DNA of 34,830 nt from a virus. Position numbers and translations under genes: made by a program. The notes beneath the pieces were generated by a model. It ran no database searches, was not told where the DNA came from, and was given only the letters and a program-made list of their open reading frames with translations. The stretch covers positions 1-34,830 of IMG/VR virus record IMGVR_UViG_3300017960_000037; one strand, given 5' to 3'. Positions 22,278 to 29,572 of this stretch are shown piece after piece. Within the stretch, counting starts at the first letter, position 1, and each line of letters opens with the position of its first letter.

Positions 22278-24598
22278 TTAGAAGATGGAACAATCCAAAT
22301 GCTTATATAAATATATTCACATGGAAAGATAGTAACAAAGGTCAGATACATGATGTATATTTCAAAGCAGTAAAAGAGAACATAGATCAGATAGAGAGAA
22401 CTATAAAAGAATTAAATAAAAGAGGTACTGCAGTAGGTTATTGTATTAATCCATTAAAATCTAATAAGAGATCTGAAGAAAACGTAGATAGAATAACACA
22501 AATCTTTGTAGATGTTGATGGTGGTATGATTGAAGAAAACTTCGAGAAAACTTATATGGAGATAAGTAGACTTGGAATGGAGCCTTACTACGTTGCAGGA
22601 TCTGGAAGTGGTTATCATTTTAATTTTGATGTAGATTTACCAGCTACTAGCATCCATTTAATTAAGAATTTTATTAAGCATCTAAATACTATAAATAAAA
22701 ATGTCGATCTAAAGGTCTCTAATATCTCTAGGATACAGAGATTGCCTAAAACAAAGAATTTTAAGCATAATCAGAAAGGAGATGAAGTAAAAGTATTACA
22801 TTTTGAGGAAGAAATTAATCAAGATAAAACAAATAAAAATACAGATGTATTAAATTCCTTTACAAAAGAGACAAAAGAAGTAAAGAAAATCGATACAGAT
22901 AATGCTAAAGAAGTTGCAGAACACTTAGCTAAGAAAGATGTATTTTTCACAGAGCTTTTGAAAGATGAGGCTGCTATGTTATATTTATCTAAGAAAGATG
23001 GAATAGGTAAAAATGATAATTTATTTAAGAACCTTGCAATCTTCGATTTTAACACCGATGAAAAATATCACGATGAGATAGTCGCCTTTGTTGAACTATG
23101 TGGTCATATAGAACAGGAGTATGACGGATGGTTAAGAAAAGCCTCTTCATTAGAGATTAACTACGATGAAATTAGAAATTGGATCAACGATAACAATTTA
23201 GAGCCACTGAAACCTCTAATAAGAGAACAGATGAACTTCGAAACAAATTTCTTAGATAGATGGAAGTTCGCTTATATGGAAGGAAGAGAAGGTGACTATC
23301 GTTATCTGGCTTATGATACTAAGAAAGATTACTTCTCATATCATACATTGTCAAAATTAAAAGAGATGATTCATATTAAATCAAGAGCACAAAATGTATT
23401 CTTCGAAGAAGCATTTGGTTTAATATTTATGGATGAATGGGGTAAGATGTCACTTGGTCAAAAGGAGAATATGATTCGTAGTAAGATATGGGAGAAAATA
23501 TTTTATGCTCAAAAGTTACCTGATATTTATGACGTAGGAAGTAAACCTGTTAAAGATAGGTTCTTCGAAGACGGAGGAAAAGTATACTTCAATGAATACA
23601 AACCTGGATTATATGAATATTACTTCGTAGAGAAAGAAGTATATAAATTTCCTAATATAAAATTACTGATACTTCATTTATGTGGAGGAGATGAGAAAGG
23701 TTATCAATTTGTTATAAAATATTTAGCATTCGTACTTCAAAACCCGACTGAAAAATTGCCTTCATCAATATTATTTTATGGAACATCTGGTATTGGAAAA
23801 GGTAGACTAAGACACTGGATCTTAAATAATATTTGGGGTGAAAATAATATTAAAGAAATTGATCAAGGAAGTTTGGAACAAATTTGGGGTGATTATCTAG
23901 TTGGAGCAAGATGGGTAATTGCTAACGAGATAGTCTTTAATCCTAAATCACAAACAAAGATTAGTCAAAAAGTTAAGAATCACTCTACAGATCCTAGAAT
24001 TACTGTAAATCTAAAAGGAAGAGATCAACAAGATATTGCTAACTTTTCACATTGGTTATTCTTTGCAGATCAAGAACATCCTTTAAAGATTGAAGAACAA
24101 GACAGACGTTTTACAGTATTTAAACAACCAAGACCTATTAACAAAGATATTACAAATAACCTTGGTAAAGATGAAACACTTCATAATGAATTAAAAGACT
24201 TCGTAAGTTATTTAAGAACAGTAGATGTGAAATTTCAAGATGTACAAATGCCATATGAAAACGATTCAAGAAAAGAATTAATCTCAATGAATAAAGATAC
24301 CGTTGATCAATTCCTTGAAGAACTTTGGGAACATGAAAACTTCCAACAATTTATGCATGATAATTGTTTACAGTATAATAGTAAGACATACGAACAAATT
24401 GTAATCACAGGAGAATTTCATACATTGTATAGAACATGGTGTACAAAGAATGGATTAGACCATCCATATCAAATGGTAAGATTCGGACAGATATTAAAAG
24501 TGAGATATAACATTGAATCTGCCAGAAGTAAAAAACTAGAACCAACACATAAAAAATTCTTCTACTTGAAAGATATCATGGAGGCTAAAAAGAAATGA
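22256..24598 (+). CDS. Archaeo-eukaryotic primase-helicase (primase plus SF3 helicase)
   Basis: The 780-aa protein makes primers and unwinds the fork. N-terminal AEP primase: IFVDVDGG (Asp86, Asp88; motif I), SGSGYHF (His121; motif II), SNISRIQRLPKTKN (~175-188; motif III Arg). The middle (~200-460) is a linker and D5N-like region. The SF3 ATPase has SILFYGTSGIGKGR (Walker A, ~503-517), then LVGARWVIANEI (Walker B), NHSTDPRITVNLKGRD and FSHWLFFADQ. A C-terminal winged-helix-like part follows (~690-780). Layout and length match viral D5-type primase-helicases. It is the first large gene right of the iterons. Confidence 0.9.
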   Translation: MDFISRLIRRWNNPNAYINIFTWKDSNKGQIHDVYFKAVKENIDQIERTIKELNKRGTAVGYCINPLKSNKRSEENVDRITQIFVDVDGGMIEENFEKTYMEISRLGMEPYYVAGSGSGYHFNFDVDLPATSIHLIKNFIKHLNTINKNVDLKVSNISRIQRLPKTKNFKHNQKGDEVKVLHFEEEINQDKTNKNTDVLNSFTKETKEVKKIDTDNAKEVAEHLAKKDVFFTELLKDEAAMLYLSKKDGIGKNDNLFKNLAIFDFNTDEKYHDEIVAFVELCGHIEQEYDGWLRKASSLEINYDEIRNWINDNNLEPLKPLIREQMNFETNFLDRWKFAYMEGREGDYRYLAYDTKKDYFSYHTLSKLKEMIHIKSRAQNVFFEEAFGLIFMDEWGKMSLGQKENMIRSKIWEKIFYAQKLPDIYDVGSKPVKDRFFEDGGKVYFNEYKPGLYEYYFVEKEVYKFPNIKLLILHLCGGDEKGYQFVIKYLAFVLQNPTEKLPSSILFYGTSGIGKGRLRHWILNNIWGENNIKEIDQGSLEQIWGDYLVGARWVIANEIVFNPKSQTKISQKVKNHSTDPRITVNLKGRDQQDIANFSHWLFFADQEHPLKIEEQDRRFTVFKQPRPINKDITNNLGKDETLHNELKDFVSYLRTVDVKFQDVQMPYENDSRKELISMNKDTVDQFLEELWEHENFQQFMHDNCLQYNSKTYEQIVITGEFHTLYRTWCTKNGLDHPYQMVRFGQILKVRYNIESARSKKLEPTHKKFFYLKDIMEAKKK

Positions 24599-24783
24599 TG
24601 CATGAAGGAAAGCAATTTCAATATCATAGCGACGAACTTCTTAATAAATATAAGAAGTTCCATAAACCTAAGTACAGATGTCTTATAAAGAGCTGCAACA
24701 GTGGTGATATCTTTGTAGATAAGAAGACAAATTACAGATTGTGCATGAAGTGCGGATTTGGATGGGAAGGAAAACCTTTATAA
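24595..24783 (+). CDS. 62-aa zinc-ribbon protein
   Basis: The start overlaps the primase stop (AAATGATG); either of two adjacent ATGs (24595 or 24598) could be used. Cysteines C-x4-C (KYRCLIKSCNSGD) and C-x2-C (LCMKCGFGW) form a zinc ribbon with a following aromatic-basic end. It resembles the short zinc ribbons of transcription or replication factors. Its stop codon lies within the TATA box of the next promoter. No specific function. Confidence 0.65.
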   Translation: MMHEGKQFQYHSDELLNKYKKFHKPKYRCLIKSCNSGDIFVDKKTNYRLCMKCGFGWEGKPL

Positions 24784-24810
24784 AGATAAGTAATGTAATT
24801 ATATTTATCC
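24777..24810 (+). promoter_or_regulatory. Archaeal promoter overlapping a stop codon, with tandem GGAGGAACTA leader
   Basis: AACC-TTTATAAA (24773-24784) contains the TAA of the preceding gene. TTTATCC (24804-24810) lies 19 nt downstream. The leader is unusually long (about 65 nt) and holds two tandem copies of GGAGGAACTA (24846-24866) ending a few bases before the ATG at 24874. The leader looks built for strong or regulated translation. Confidence 0.7.
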
Positions 24811-24873
24811 AATCACCAACAAATTGGAAACAATTAAATGGAACTTGGAGGAACTAGGAGGAACTAGATAAAA

Positions 24874-25473
24874 ATGAATGAATTCGAAAAAGCTAAAGCA
24901 AAAGTAGAAGCATCAGCACCTGCTGCTGAAGATAACAAAGCAATTCCAGAAATGGAACAAGCTAAAACACCAGAACCAACTGAAAATTCTAATAAGAAAA
25001 AGAAAATTGGACTGGACGATATTTCTGATGAGAACTGGATTAAATTACCTAAGAAATCTGAGATTGGTCAAGAAACTGAAATTCTAGATGTTGAATCATA
25101 CGAAAACAGAGAAGGTAAATTTATCAAGCCTAAAAATGGAGGAGATGAATTTTGGACTGGTATGACTAGAAAAAATAAAACAACTAGACAAACAGAATAC
25201 GATGATGAATACGTTTTAATTACAAAACAAGGTTCAATTAACTTACCATCATGGGAACATGTAGGAAAATTAAATTCGTTAATGAGACACATCAAAGAAC
25301 TTAACAAATCAAGATCTGGTGCTGAACAAATCAAATTCTTCGGTGATACACAAATTCAATTTAAAAGAATTGGTGGAGGATCTGAAACAGCTGGAAATAA
25401 TTGGGTACTTAAATGTCCTACATTAAACATCCAAGTTGGAGATGGTAACATCATCGAAGATTTAAAGGAATAA
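24874..25473 (+). CDS. Probable single-stranded DNA-binding protein
   Basis: The 199-aa protein starts with ~45 low-complexity Ala/Glu/Pro/Lys residues. A beta-rich domain follows (TEILDVESYENREGKFIKPKNGGDEFWTGMTRKNKT, EYVLITKQGSINLPSWEHVGKLNSL, IQFKRIGGG, NNWVLKCPTLNIQVGDGN) with aromatic and basic residues in the strands, as in OB-fold ssDNA-binding proteins. A separate strong promoter, a Shine-Dalgarno-rich leader and a terminator directly after the stop suggest an abundant replication protein. The SSB label is inference from fold character, expression signals and place. Confidence 0.5.
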   Translation: MNEFEKAKAKVEASAPAAEDNKAIPEMEQAKTPEPTENSNKKKKIGLDDISDENWIKLPKKSEIGQETEILDVESYENREGKFIKPKNGGDEFWTGMTRKNKTTRQTEYDDEYVLITKQGSINLPSWEHVGKLNSLMRHIKELNKSRSGAEQIKFFGDTQIQFKRIGGGSETAGNNWVLKCPTLNIQVGDGNIIEDLKE

Positions 25474-25492
25474 ATTTCCTTTTTATTTTTAT
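25464..25492 (+). terminator. Hairpin terminator after the SSB-like gene
   Basis: AAAGGAA-TAAAT-TTCCTTT (25464-25482; the loop contains the stop codon) is followed by TTATTTTTATA. The T-rich run fits archaeal termination. It separates the protein gene from the RNA cluster. Confidence 0.65.
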
Positions 25493-25495
25493 AAT

Positions 25496-25567
25496 GTCTG
25501 GAGTCCATATAGGAGTTCATCACTCTATCCAGGCCAGGATTGGTTTAACTGTCCGTTCTCCAATCCT
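25496..25567 (+). ncRNA. Candidate small structured RNA with two hairpins
   Basis: GTCTGGA (25496-25502) pairs with TCCAGGC (25528-25534) around an inner GAGT/ACTC helix. Directly after it, AGGATTGG (25536-25543) pairs perfectly with CCAATCCT (25560-25567) over a 16-nt loop. No ORF or tRNA T-loop is present. It lies between the SSB terminator and the first tRNA-like gene. Function unknown. Confidence 0.45.
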
Positions 25568-25574
25568 GTTTATT

Positions 25575-25676
25575 GTTGATGTAGCTCAGTCAGGTAGAGC
25601 ACTCTAAACAAAACGTAACGTTCAGGTAGTTTCCTGAAATTAAGAGAGGTCGAAGGTTCAAATCCTTCCATCGATA
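25575..25676 (+). tRNA. tRNA-like gene with interrupted anticodon arm
   Basis: Acceptor GTTGATG/CATCGAT (two wobble pairs, discriminator A), U8-A9, D arm GCTC/GAGC with A14, GG and A21 in place, and T arm GAAGG-TTCAAAT-CCTTC are all canonical. Where the anticodon arm should be, CTCT (25602-25605) pairs with AGAG (25643-25646). The 37 bases between them include a further hairpin, TTCAGG-TAGTTT-CCTGAA. No 7-nt loop with U33 can be built by removing one segment, so the decoded codon is not assigned. A bulge-helix-bulge intron, a pseudo-tRNA or a non-decoding tRNA-like RNA are possible. No CCA is encoded. Confidence 0.6.
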
Positions 25677-25847
25677 TTTGCCTAGAAGGGTATTATACTT
25701 TGAGTTAGTCACTCTCTGCCTTCAGGTACTCTTTATAAAATTCAAATTAATGCGCTGGTAGACTCGGCGAGAAATTTAAAGCTTTAAACGGAAAAGCAGT
25801 ATTAGAGGATTTTGAAAATTTGCCTCTTAACGCTGACTTTTTATATA
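25677..25847 (+). other. 171-base gap with TATA-like box, palindrome and hairpin; no gene seen
   Basis: This stretch has no convincing ORF or T-arm. It holds a TATA-like TTTATAAA (25732-25739), a perfect 14-bp palindrome TTTAAAGCTTTAAA (25775-25788), and a long imperfect hairpin pairing CAG...TTAGAGG (25797-25808) with CCTCTTAA...CTG (25823-25835). The box could start a short RNA at about 25763 running into tRNA-Trp. CTGGTAGACTCGG resembles a tRNA-Leu D loop, but the other arms are missing. Confidence 0.4.
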
Positions 25848-25921
25848 GGTCTCGTAATATAGCTTGGTTAATATACTTGGCTCCAACCCAAGAAACGTAG
25901 GTTCAAATCCTACCGAGGTCA
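25848..25921 (+). tRNA. tRNA-Trp (anticodon CCA)
   Basis: This is a complete cloverleaf without an intron. Acceptor GGTCTCG/CGAGGTC (two G-U pairs) and discriminator A. D arm ATAT/ATAT. Anticodon arm CTTGG-CTCCAAC-CCAAG, reading U33 and CCA. A 4-nt variable loop. T arm GTAGG-TTCAAAT-CCTAC. No CCA tail is encoded, as expected for an archaeal-type tRNA. It reads UGG. Cellular archaeal tRNA-Trp genes often carry an intron; this one does not. Confidence 0.9.
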
Positions 25922-25922
25922 T

Positions 25923-26085
25923 CGTCTATTGACAGAATGGTAATGTAGCTTACCTGATAAGATTCGTAGTATCAGGAATAATAAGTGTTTCATAAAAAGC
26001 ATACGAAGCTCAGTTAAAAAGAGGCGGAAATATTTGGATCCTTAAACCTCGTGCTTGAAATAAGGTTCGATTCCTTAATAGACAT
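25923..26085 (+). tRNA. Large tRNA-like gene (163 nt) with inserted structured segments
   Basis: The gene begins one base after tRNA-Trp. Acceptor CGTCTAT/ATAGACA pairs except for C1-A72; U8 is present. D arm ACA/TGT has A14, GG and A21 in place. T arm TAAGG-TTCGATT-CCTTA is canonical. Between D and T arms lie ~113 bases instead of ~22. GCTTA (25948-25952) pairs with TAAGT (25982-25986), enclosing CCTGATA/TATCAGG, and a second bulged helix joins AAGCA..CGA with TCG.TGCTT near the T arm. A TTCATAA string (25989-25995) looks like a CAU anticodon loop but lacks a matching stem. The decoding identity is unresolved. Confidence 0.5.
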
Positions 26086-26101
26086 TTAAAAATATACACA
26101 A

Positions 26102-28246
26102 ATGAAATACAACATATCATACACAGGAGTACTGAAAAGATTTAAGAATTGCGAAAGACAATTTTATTACAGTAAAATTGAGAAACCTAAAGAAACAGAT
26201 ATCGTAGAAGATAAATGGTCTAGGTATGGTCAAGCAGTTCATGAATCGATTGAGAATCATAAGAAATTCGAAACTATTAAAACAGCCTGTTTATTTTATC
26301 ACAATAAATGGAAACTTAGTAACACAGAATATTCTTTAGACGATGTTGTCGGATGTGTTGAATATGGATTTGAAGTACTAGAAGAAATAGGAGTACCTGT
26401 AAAATATCATGAGCAAGTAATTAATTATATTCACAATGGTTTAAATTTTAAAGGGATTCTTGATATTACTTTAGAAGACGGAAGTATCTTAGATTGGAAG
26501 ACTTCTACATTCAAGACGAAATCTGTTAATGATTATATCAAACAAGGAAAATTCTATTGTTGGTTGTCTTATAAGACTACAGGAATTGTACCACCAGCTT
26601 TCTATTTAGTGTTTAATAAAGAGAGAAAATGGTTTAAGTATGAATTCACTTTAGAAGATATAGCAGAAACAGAAGTTGAGATCGATAGAACTATAGAACA
26701 AATAAAATCTAAGCAATATTTCAAAGATTACAAATATAATTTAAGAGGATGTTTCTTCTGTCCTTGGAAAAAGAAATGTGCTGCTGATTCAATTCAAAAT
26801 TTGAAAGAAGTCGTATTTTATTTAAGATATCAGAAGAATAGATGTTATATCGATAATGAATTTATAGATCCAATGTTACAAGATGTTCTTGAGGGAGTAT
26901 TTTCATATGAAGTAGATAATGCACATTTCGCAATTAAAGCAATGAGAGCAAAAGGTAATATGGAGTACGACGGAATTAATAGACTATTTTCTCGTAAAAC
27001 AAATTCGGTACCTCTTGGTCTAGCTGATAAATTAATAGAACTTCTAAAAGGATATGGTGAACATAAGAAATATAAAGTTACATTCGAGATTGAAGATAAA
27101 AGACCTAAAATAGAATCATACGATCACTTTATTGAAATACCAGAAGATATTCAAATGAGACAGTATCAACAAAGAGCTATTGATGAAATATTAAGAGAAA
27201 AAGTCATTCTTGCAGATATGTGTACAGGAGCTGGTAAAACGATAATCGCATCAGAAGTAATTAGAAAGGCAAATCAAATCACTTTATTTGTAGTTGATGA
27301 GAAAGCTTTATTAAATCAGACCAAAGATGTTTTTGAGAAATTATTAAAAGTTCCTATTGGTACAATCACAGAAGGTGAAATGAAAGAACAGCCTATTACA
27401 ATTGCGACTGTTCAAACTATTGCTAGTAAAATCAAAAGCAAAGATAAAGCATTCCTTGACTATCTTAGAATGGTTGGTATGGTTATTATTGATGAAGCAC
27501 ATGGAGCTAAAGCGAAATCATATAAAATGCTTGTAGACAAAGTTAATTCACGTTACATTATAGGTCTTACTGGTACTGCATATGCTGATGGAAATAGCTC
27601 TTTAGAATTATATAGGACATTTGGTTACCCTAAAATTAATATTAAAGCCAGAGAATTAATAGATGAAGGTTATTTAACAGAGCCAGATATTATATTTCAT
27701 AAGTATGAGCAAGATGAATTAATATTAGAAGGTGAATATAATGAAATGTACGATCAAATTGTGCTATCAAAACGACGTTTTAATAAGATAATAGATATAG
27801 TAAAAGAACATAATAATGATAGCGTTCTTATAATTGTTAATAGATTAGACCATATGGATAAAATATCTGAAGAATTAACTAAGATTGGTATTTCGAACGC
27901 AATTATTAAAGGAGAAATTAAAGCCAAAGAAAGAACTGAGATATTAAATCAAATGAGAAACGCAGAAATTAAAGTTGTTATAGGTACTTCAAAGATAGTT
28001 CAGAAAGGGTTGGATATCCCTAATTTAAATGTGATTATAAATGTAACAGCTAACCTTGGATCCATATTTAGTATTCAAAGTCTAGGTAGAATTTTAAGAA
28101 AATCAGATGGAAAAGAAAAAGCATATTATCATGATTTCTATGATGAAAACGATGCTTTGATATCTCATACCAAAGCAAGAATAAGTTACTTCGAAAATGA
28201 AGGATACGATTTAAAATTTAAAGAAATTACAGATTATTCTGAATAA
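26102..28246 (+). CDS. Cas4/RecB-like Fe-S nuclease fused to an SF2 helicase
   Basis: N-terminal ~230 residues: PD-(D/E)XK nuclease with a first cluster cysteine (FKNCERQFYY, Cys17), FKGILDITLEDGSILDWKTS (~117-135, the D..DxK core), and GCFFCPWKKKC (~215-225). With Cys17 this gives four ligands for a Cas4/AddB-type 4Fe-4S cluster. A linker (~230-345) follows. The SF2 helicase has MRQYQQRAID, CTGAGKT (~373-379, motif I), DEAH (~463-466, II), LTGTAYA (III), GTSKIVQKGLDIP (V) and QSLGRILR (~658-665, VI), in the XPB/UvsW-like style. It likely resects or processes DNA ends during replication or recombination. It ends 36 bases inside the convergent gene 28211-28717. Confidence 0.87.
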   Translation: MKYNISYTGVLKRFKNCERQFYYSKIEKPKETDIVEDKWSRYGQAVHESIENHKKFETIKTACLFYHNKWKLSNTEYSLDDVVGCVEYGFEVLEEIGVPVKYHEQVINYIHNGLNFKGILDITLEDGSILDWKTSTFKTKSVNDYIKQGKFYCWLSYKTTGIVPPAFYLVFNKERKWFKYEFTLEDIAETEVEIDRTIEQIKSKQYFKDYKYNLRGCFFCPWKKKCAADSIQNLKEVVFYLRYQKNRCYIDNEFIDPMLQDVLEGVFSYEVDNAHFAIKAMRAKGNMEYDGINRLFSRKTNSVPLGLADKLIELLKGYGEHKKYKVTFEIEDKRPKIESYDHFIEIPEDIQMRQYQQRAIDEILREKVILADMCTGAGKTIIASEVIRKANQITLFVVDEKALLNQTKDVFEKLLKVPIGTITEGEMKEQPITIATVQTIASKIKSKDKAFLDYLRMVGMVIIDEAHGAKAKSYKMLVDKVNSRYIIGLTGTAYADGNSSLELYRTFGYPKINIKARELIDEGYLTEPDIIFHKYEQDELILEGEYNEMYDQIVLSKRRFNKIIDIVKEHNNDSVLIIVNRLDHMDKISEELTKIGISNAIIKGEIKAKERTEILNQMRNAEIKVVIGTSKIVQKGLDIPNLNVIINVTANLGSIFSIQSLGRILRKSDGKEKAYYHDFYDENDALISHTKARISYFENEGYDLKFKEITDYSE

Positions 28247-28717
28247 TCCTATTCTTTCTTCTGGTTCTTCTTCTCTATAAAAACGGTCATTATTTCTTTG
28301 GATCCAATCTTCCAATATCATATGTATTCTTTCATAGTCTGGTCTTTGTTTAATAGTGTATTCTTTAAGACTTTCATGATCTTCCCAGAAATCTAATGAA
28401 CTTTCATATTCTTCGAAAATAGAATCTAAAGCAGATTTCCAAAATTTATATACTTCGAAATCATCTGTTTGATAATTTGAAGAAATATTAACGCTTCTAT
28501 CTAATCTCCAGAATCTAACATGGTCTTCTAATTTTAAACCTATCTCCTTTATTTTAATGTAAGTCAATCCATCTATCATTCCTAGATCTTTATCTATAGC
28601 AACATAAATAAATCTCTTCTTAGAGTCTGTAAGCTTATATAAATACTGTGTATGAGGAGTATCAACTGGTGTGATACTATCATATGCTTTTATTTGTTTA
28701 AATCCTAGTAATTTCAT
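28211..28717 (-). CDS. 168-aa hypothetical protein, inverted cassette
   Basis: This is the last gene of a leftward group inside the rightward replication block; its 3' end overlaps the helicase 3' end by 36 nt. The N-terminal part is beta-like (HTQYLYKLTDSKKRFIYVAIDKDLGMI). The rest is helical, acidic and rich in aromatic residues (DFEVYKFWKSALDSIFEEYESSLDFWEDHE). No domain is recognised. Small acidic proteins in such cassettes are often host-interaction or counter-defence factors, which is only a contextual suggestion here. Confidence 0.6.
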   Translation of the reverse strand: MKLLGFKQIKAYDSITPVDTPHTQYLYKLTDSKKRFIYVAIDKDLGMIDGLTYIKIKEIGLKLEDHVRFWRLDRSVNISSNYQTDDFEVYKFWKSALDSIFEEYESSLDFWEDHESLKEYTIKQRPDYERIHMILEDWIQRNNDRFYREEEPEERIGLFRIICNFFKF

Positions 28718-28718
28718 T

Positions 28719-28970
28719 TTATTTATCCTCCATAAATTGATTAACTAGTATTTGAAATTCTATTAAATGTCTTGCTAAATGATTTAATTGTTCTTCAGAC
28801 ATTTCATTTAATGTGTATTCAGTTTGTGCTACATCATATAAATAAAATCCTTTTTCAGTGAAATGAAATGTATCACCTGTTAAGCAACCAACTGCTAATA
28901 TTCCGTGTCTCAAAGGAGCCCAAATATATTCTCTTTCAAATTCTTCGATCATTTCTTTTACGTTAATCAT
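28719..28970 (-). CDS. 83-aa hypothetical protein, inverted cassette
   Basis: One base separates it from gene 28211-28717; it overlaps the upstream gene by 8 nt. It has an acidic N-terminal helix (EMIEEFEREYIW), a short beta part (HGILAVGCLTGDTFHFTEKGFYLYDV) and a helical C-terminus (MSEEQLNHLARHLIEFQILVNQFMED). No recognised family. The layout would suit a small helical-bundle protein with a beta-hairpin. Function unknown. Confidence 0.6.
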   Translation of the reverse strand: MINVKEMIEEFEREYIWAPLRHGILAVGCLTGDTFHFTEKGFYLYDVAQTEYTLNEMSEEQLNHLARHLIEFQILVNQFMEDK

Positions 28971-29142
28971 TTTTAATTATCTCCAATCCTTCATCAGCAA
29001 ATGCTTTTTGTATTCTTTCAGCCTGTTCTCTAATTTTAGAATCGTATACTATGTTCCAATAACTTTTATTATCATATGTCAGAACATAATATATTTCTTC
29101 AATACTAGAATATTTTATAGTGACATATAAAGCTCTGCTCAT
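28963..29142 (-). CDS. 59-aa hypothetical protein, inverted cassette
   Basis: It overlaps both neighbours (ATGA with the upstream gene, 8 nt with the downstream one), which supports coding. It has two beta strands (ALYVTIKYSSIEEIYYVLTYDNKSYW), then a helix (IREQAERIQKAFADEGLEIIKND). This strand-strand-helix shape is common in small phage proteins, but no family is recognised. Confidence 0.55.
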   Translation of the reverse strand: MSRALYVTIKYSSIEEIYYVLTYDNKSYWNIVYDSKIREQAERIQKAFADEGLEIIKND

Positions 29143-29300
29143 TTGTTAGCTTCCTCCCTATTATTAATTTTATCATCGATAATTCTTAACTGAGTATTAA
29201 TATAAGTAACTCTTTTCTGATCGTTAAACATTACAGCAATATTTAATTGTGCTTCAAGATCTTTTTGTCTTTCTTTAATTTGTTTTGGAATGTATACCAT
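29139..29300 (-). CDS. 53-aa coiled-coil protein, inverted cassette
   Basis: The product is one long charged helix (IPKQIKERQKDLEAQLNIAVMFNDQKRVTYINTQLRIIDDKI in outline), likely a coiled coil or helical hairpin. The ATG follows the previous stop by one base (TAAAATG); the end overlaps the next gene by ATGA. No family is recognised. Confidence 0.55.
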   Translation of the reverse strand: MVYIPKQIKERQKDLEAQLNIAVMFNDQKRVTYINTQLRIIDDKINNREEANK

Positions 29301-29301
29301 T

Positions 29302-29475
29302 TTATTTATTTTTAATCTCCAGTCTTAAATAATTATAAGACGATTTATTTTCCTCAATTAAATGTAGGAAATCTTCATAAGATATTGCATCTCTTTGATA
29401 TAGATGTGCATAATTCTTAGCTGCTGCTTCTTCTTGTTCTTTTAATAATTTTAATAATAAATCGTTTTGTATCAT
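29302..29475 (-). CDS. 57-aa helical protein, first gene of the inverted cassette
   Basis: This gene is nearest the leftward promoter at 29496-29528. The product is acidic and helical: a Leu/Lys/Glu N-terminus (LLLKLLKEQEEAAAKNYAHLY), then ISYEDFLHLIEEN, reminiscent of small phage proteins with a 'yeeFl' helix. The leader between the predicted start and the ATG is about 20-25 nt and contains AAAAAGGACGG, not a clear Shine-Dalgarno site. Confidence 0.55.
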   Translation of the reverse strand: MIQNDLLLKLLKEQEEAAAKNYAHLYQRDAISYEDFLHLIEENKSSYNYLRLEIKNK

Positions 29476-29495
29476 TTTATGTCCGTCCTTTTTAA

Positions 29496-29528
29496 GGATA
29501 ATTTAATAACTCACTCTATATTTATAAA
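29496..29528 (-). promoter_or_regulatory. Archaeal promoter, replication-side class, for the inverted cassette
   Basis: Reading leftward: GCAACC-TTTATAAA (29528-29521), 18 nt, ATTATCC (29502-29496). It is back to back with the rightward promoter at 29573 in a 149-base divergent gap. Confidence 0.78.
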
Positions 29529-29572
29529 GGTTGCTTTTTTCAGATATATCGAGATTTCAAGAAATAGCAACA

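Noticed and set aside
25633-25641. Reading CTGAAAT in the first tRNA-like gene as a tRNA-Phe anticodon loop (GAA)
   Set aside because: The following stem bases do not pair with CTCTA on the 5' side, and the loop overlaps a 6-bp hairpin.
25989-25995. TTCATAA as a CAU anticodon loop of the large tRNA-like gene
   Set aside because: The flanking five bases on each side do not pair, and no distant partner gives a 5-bp stem in the right register.
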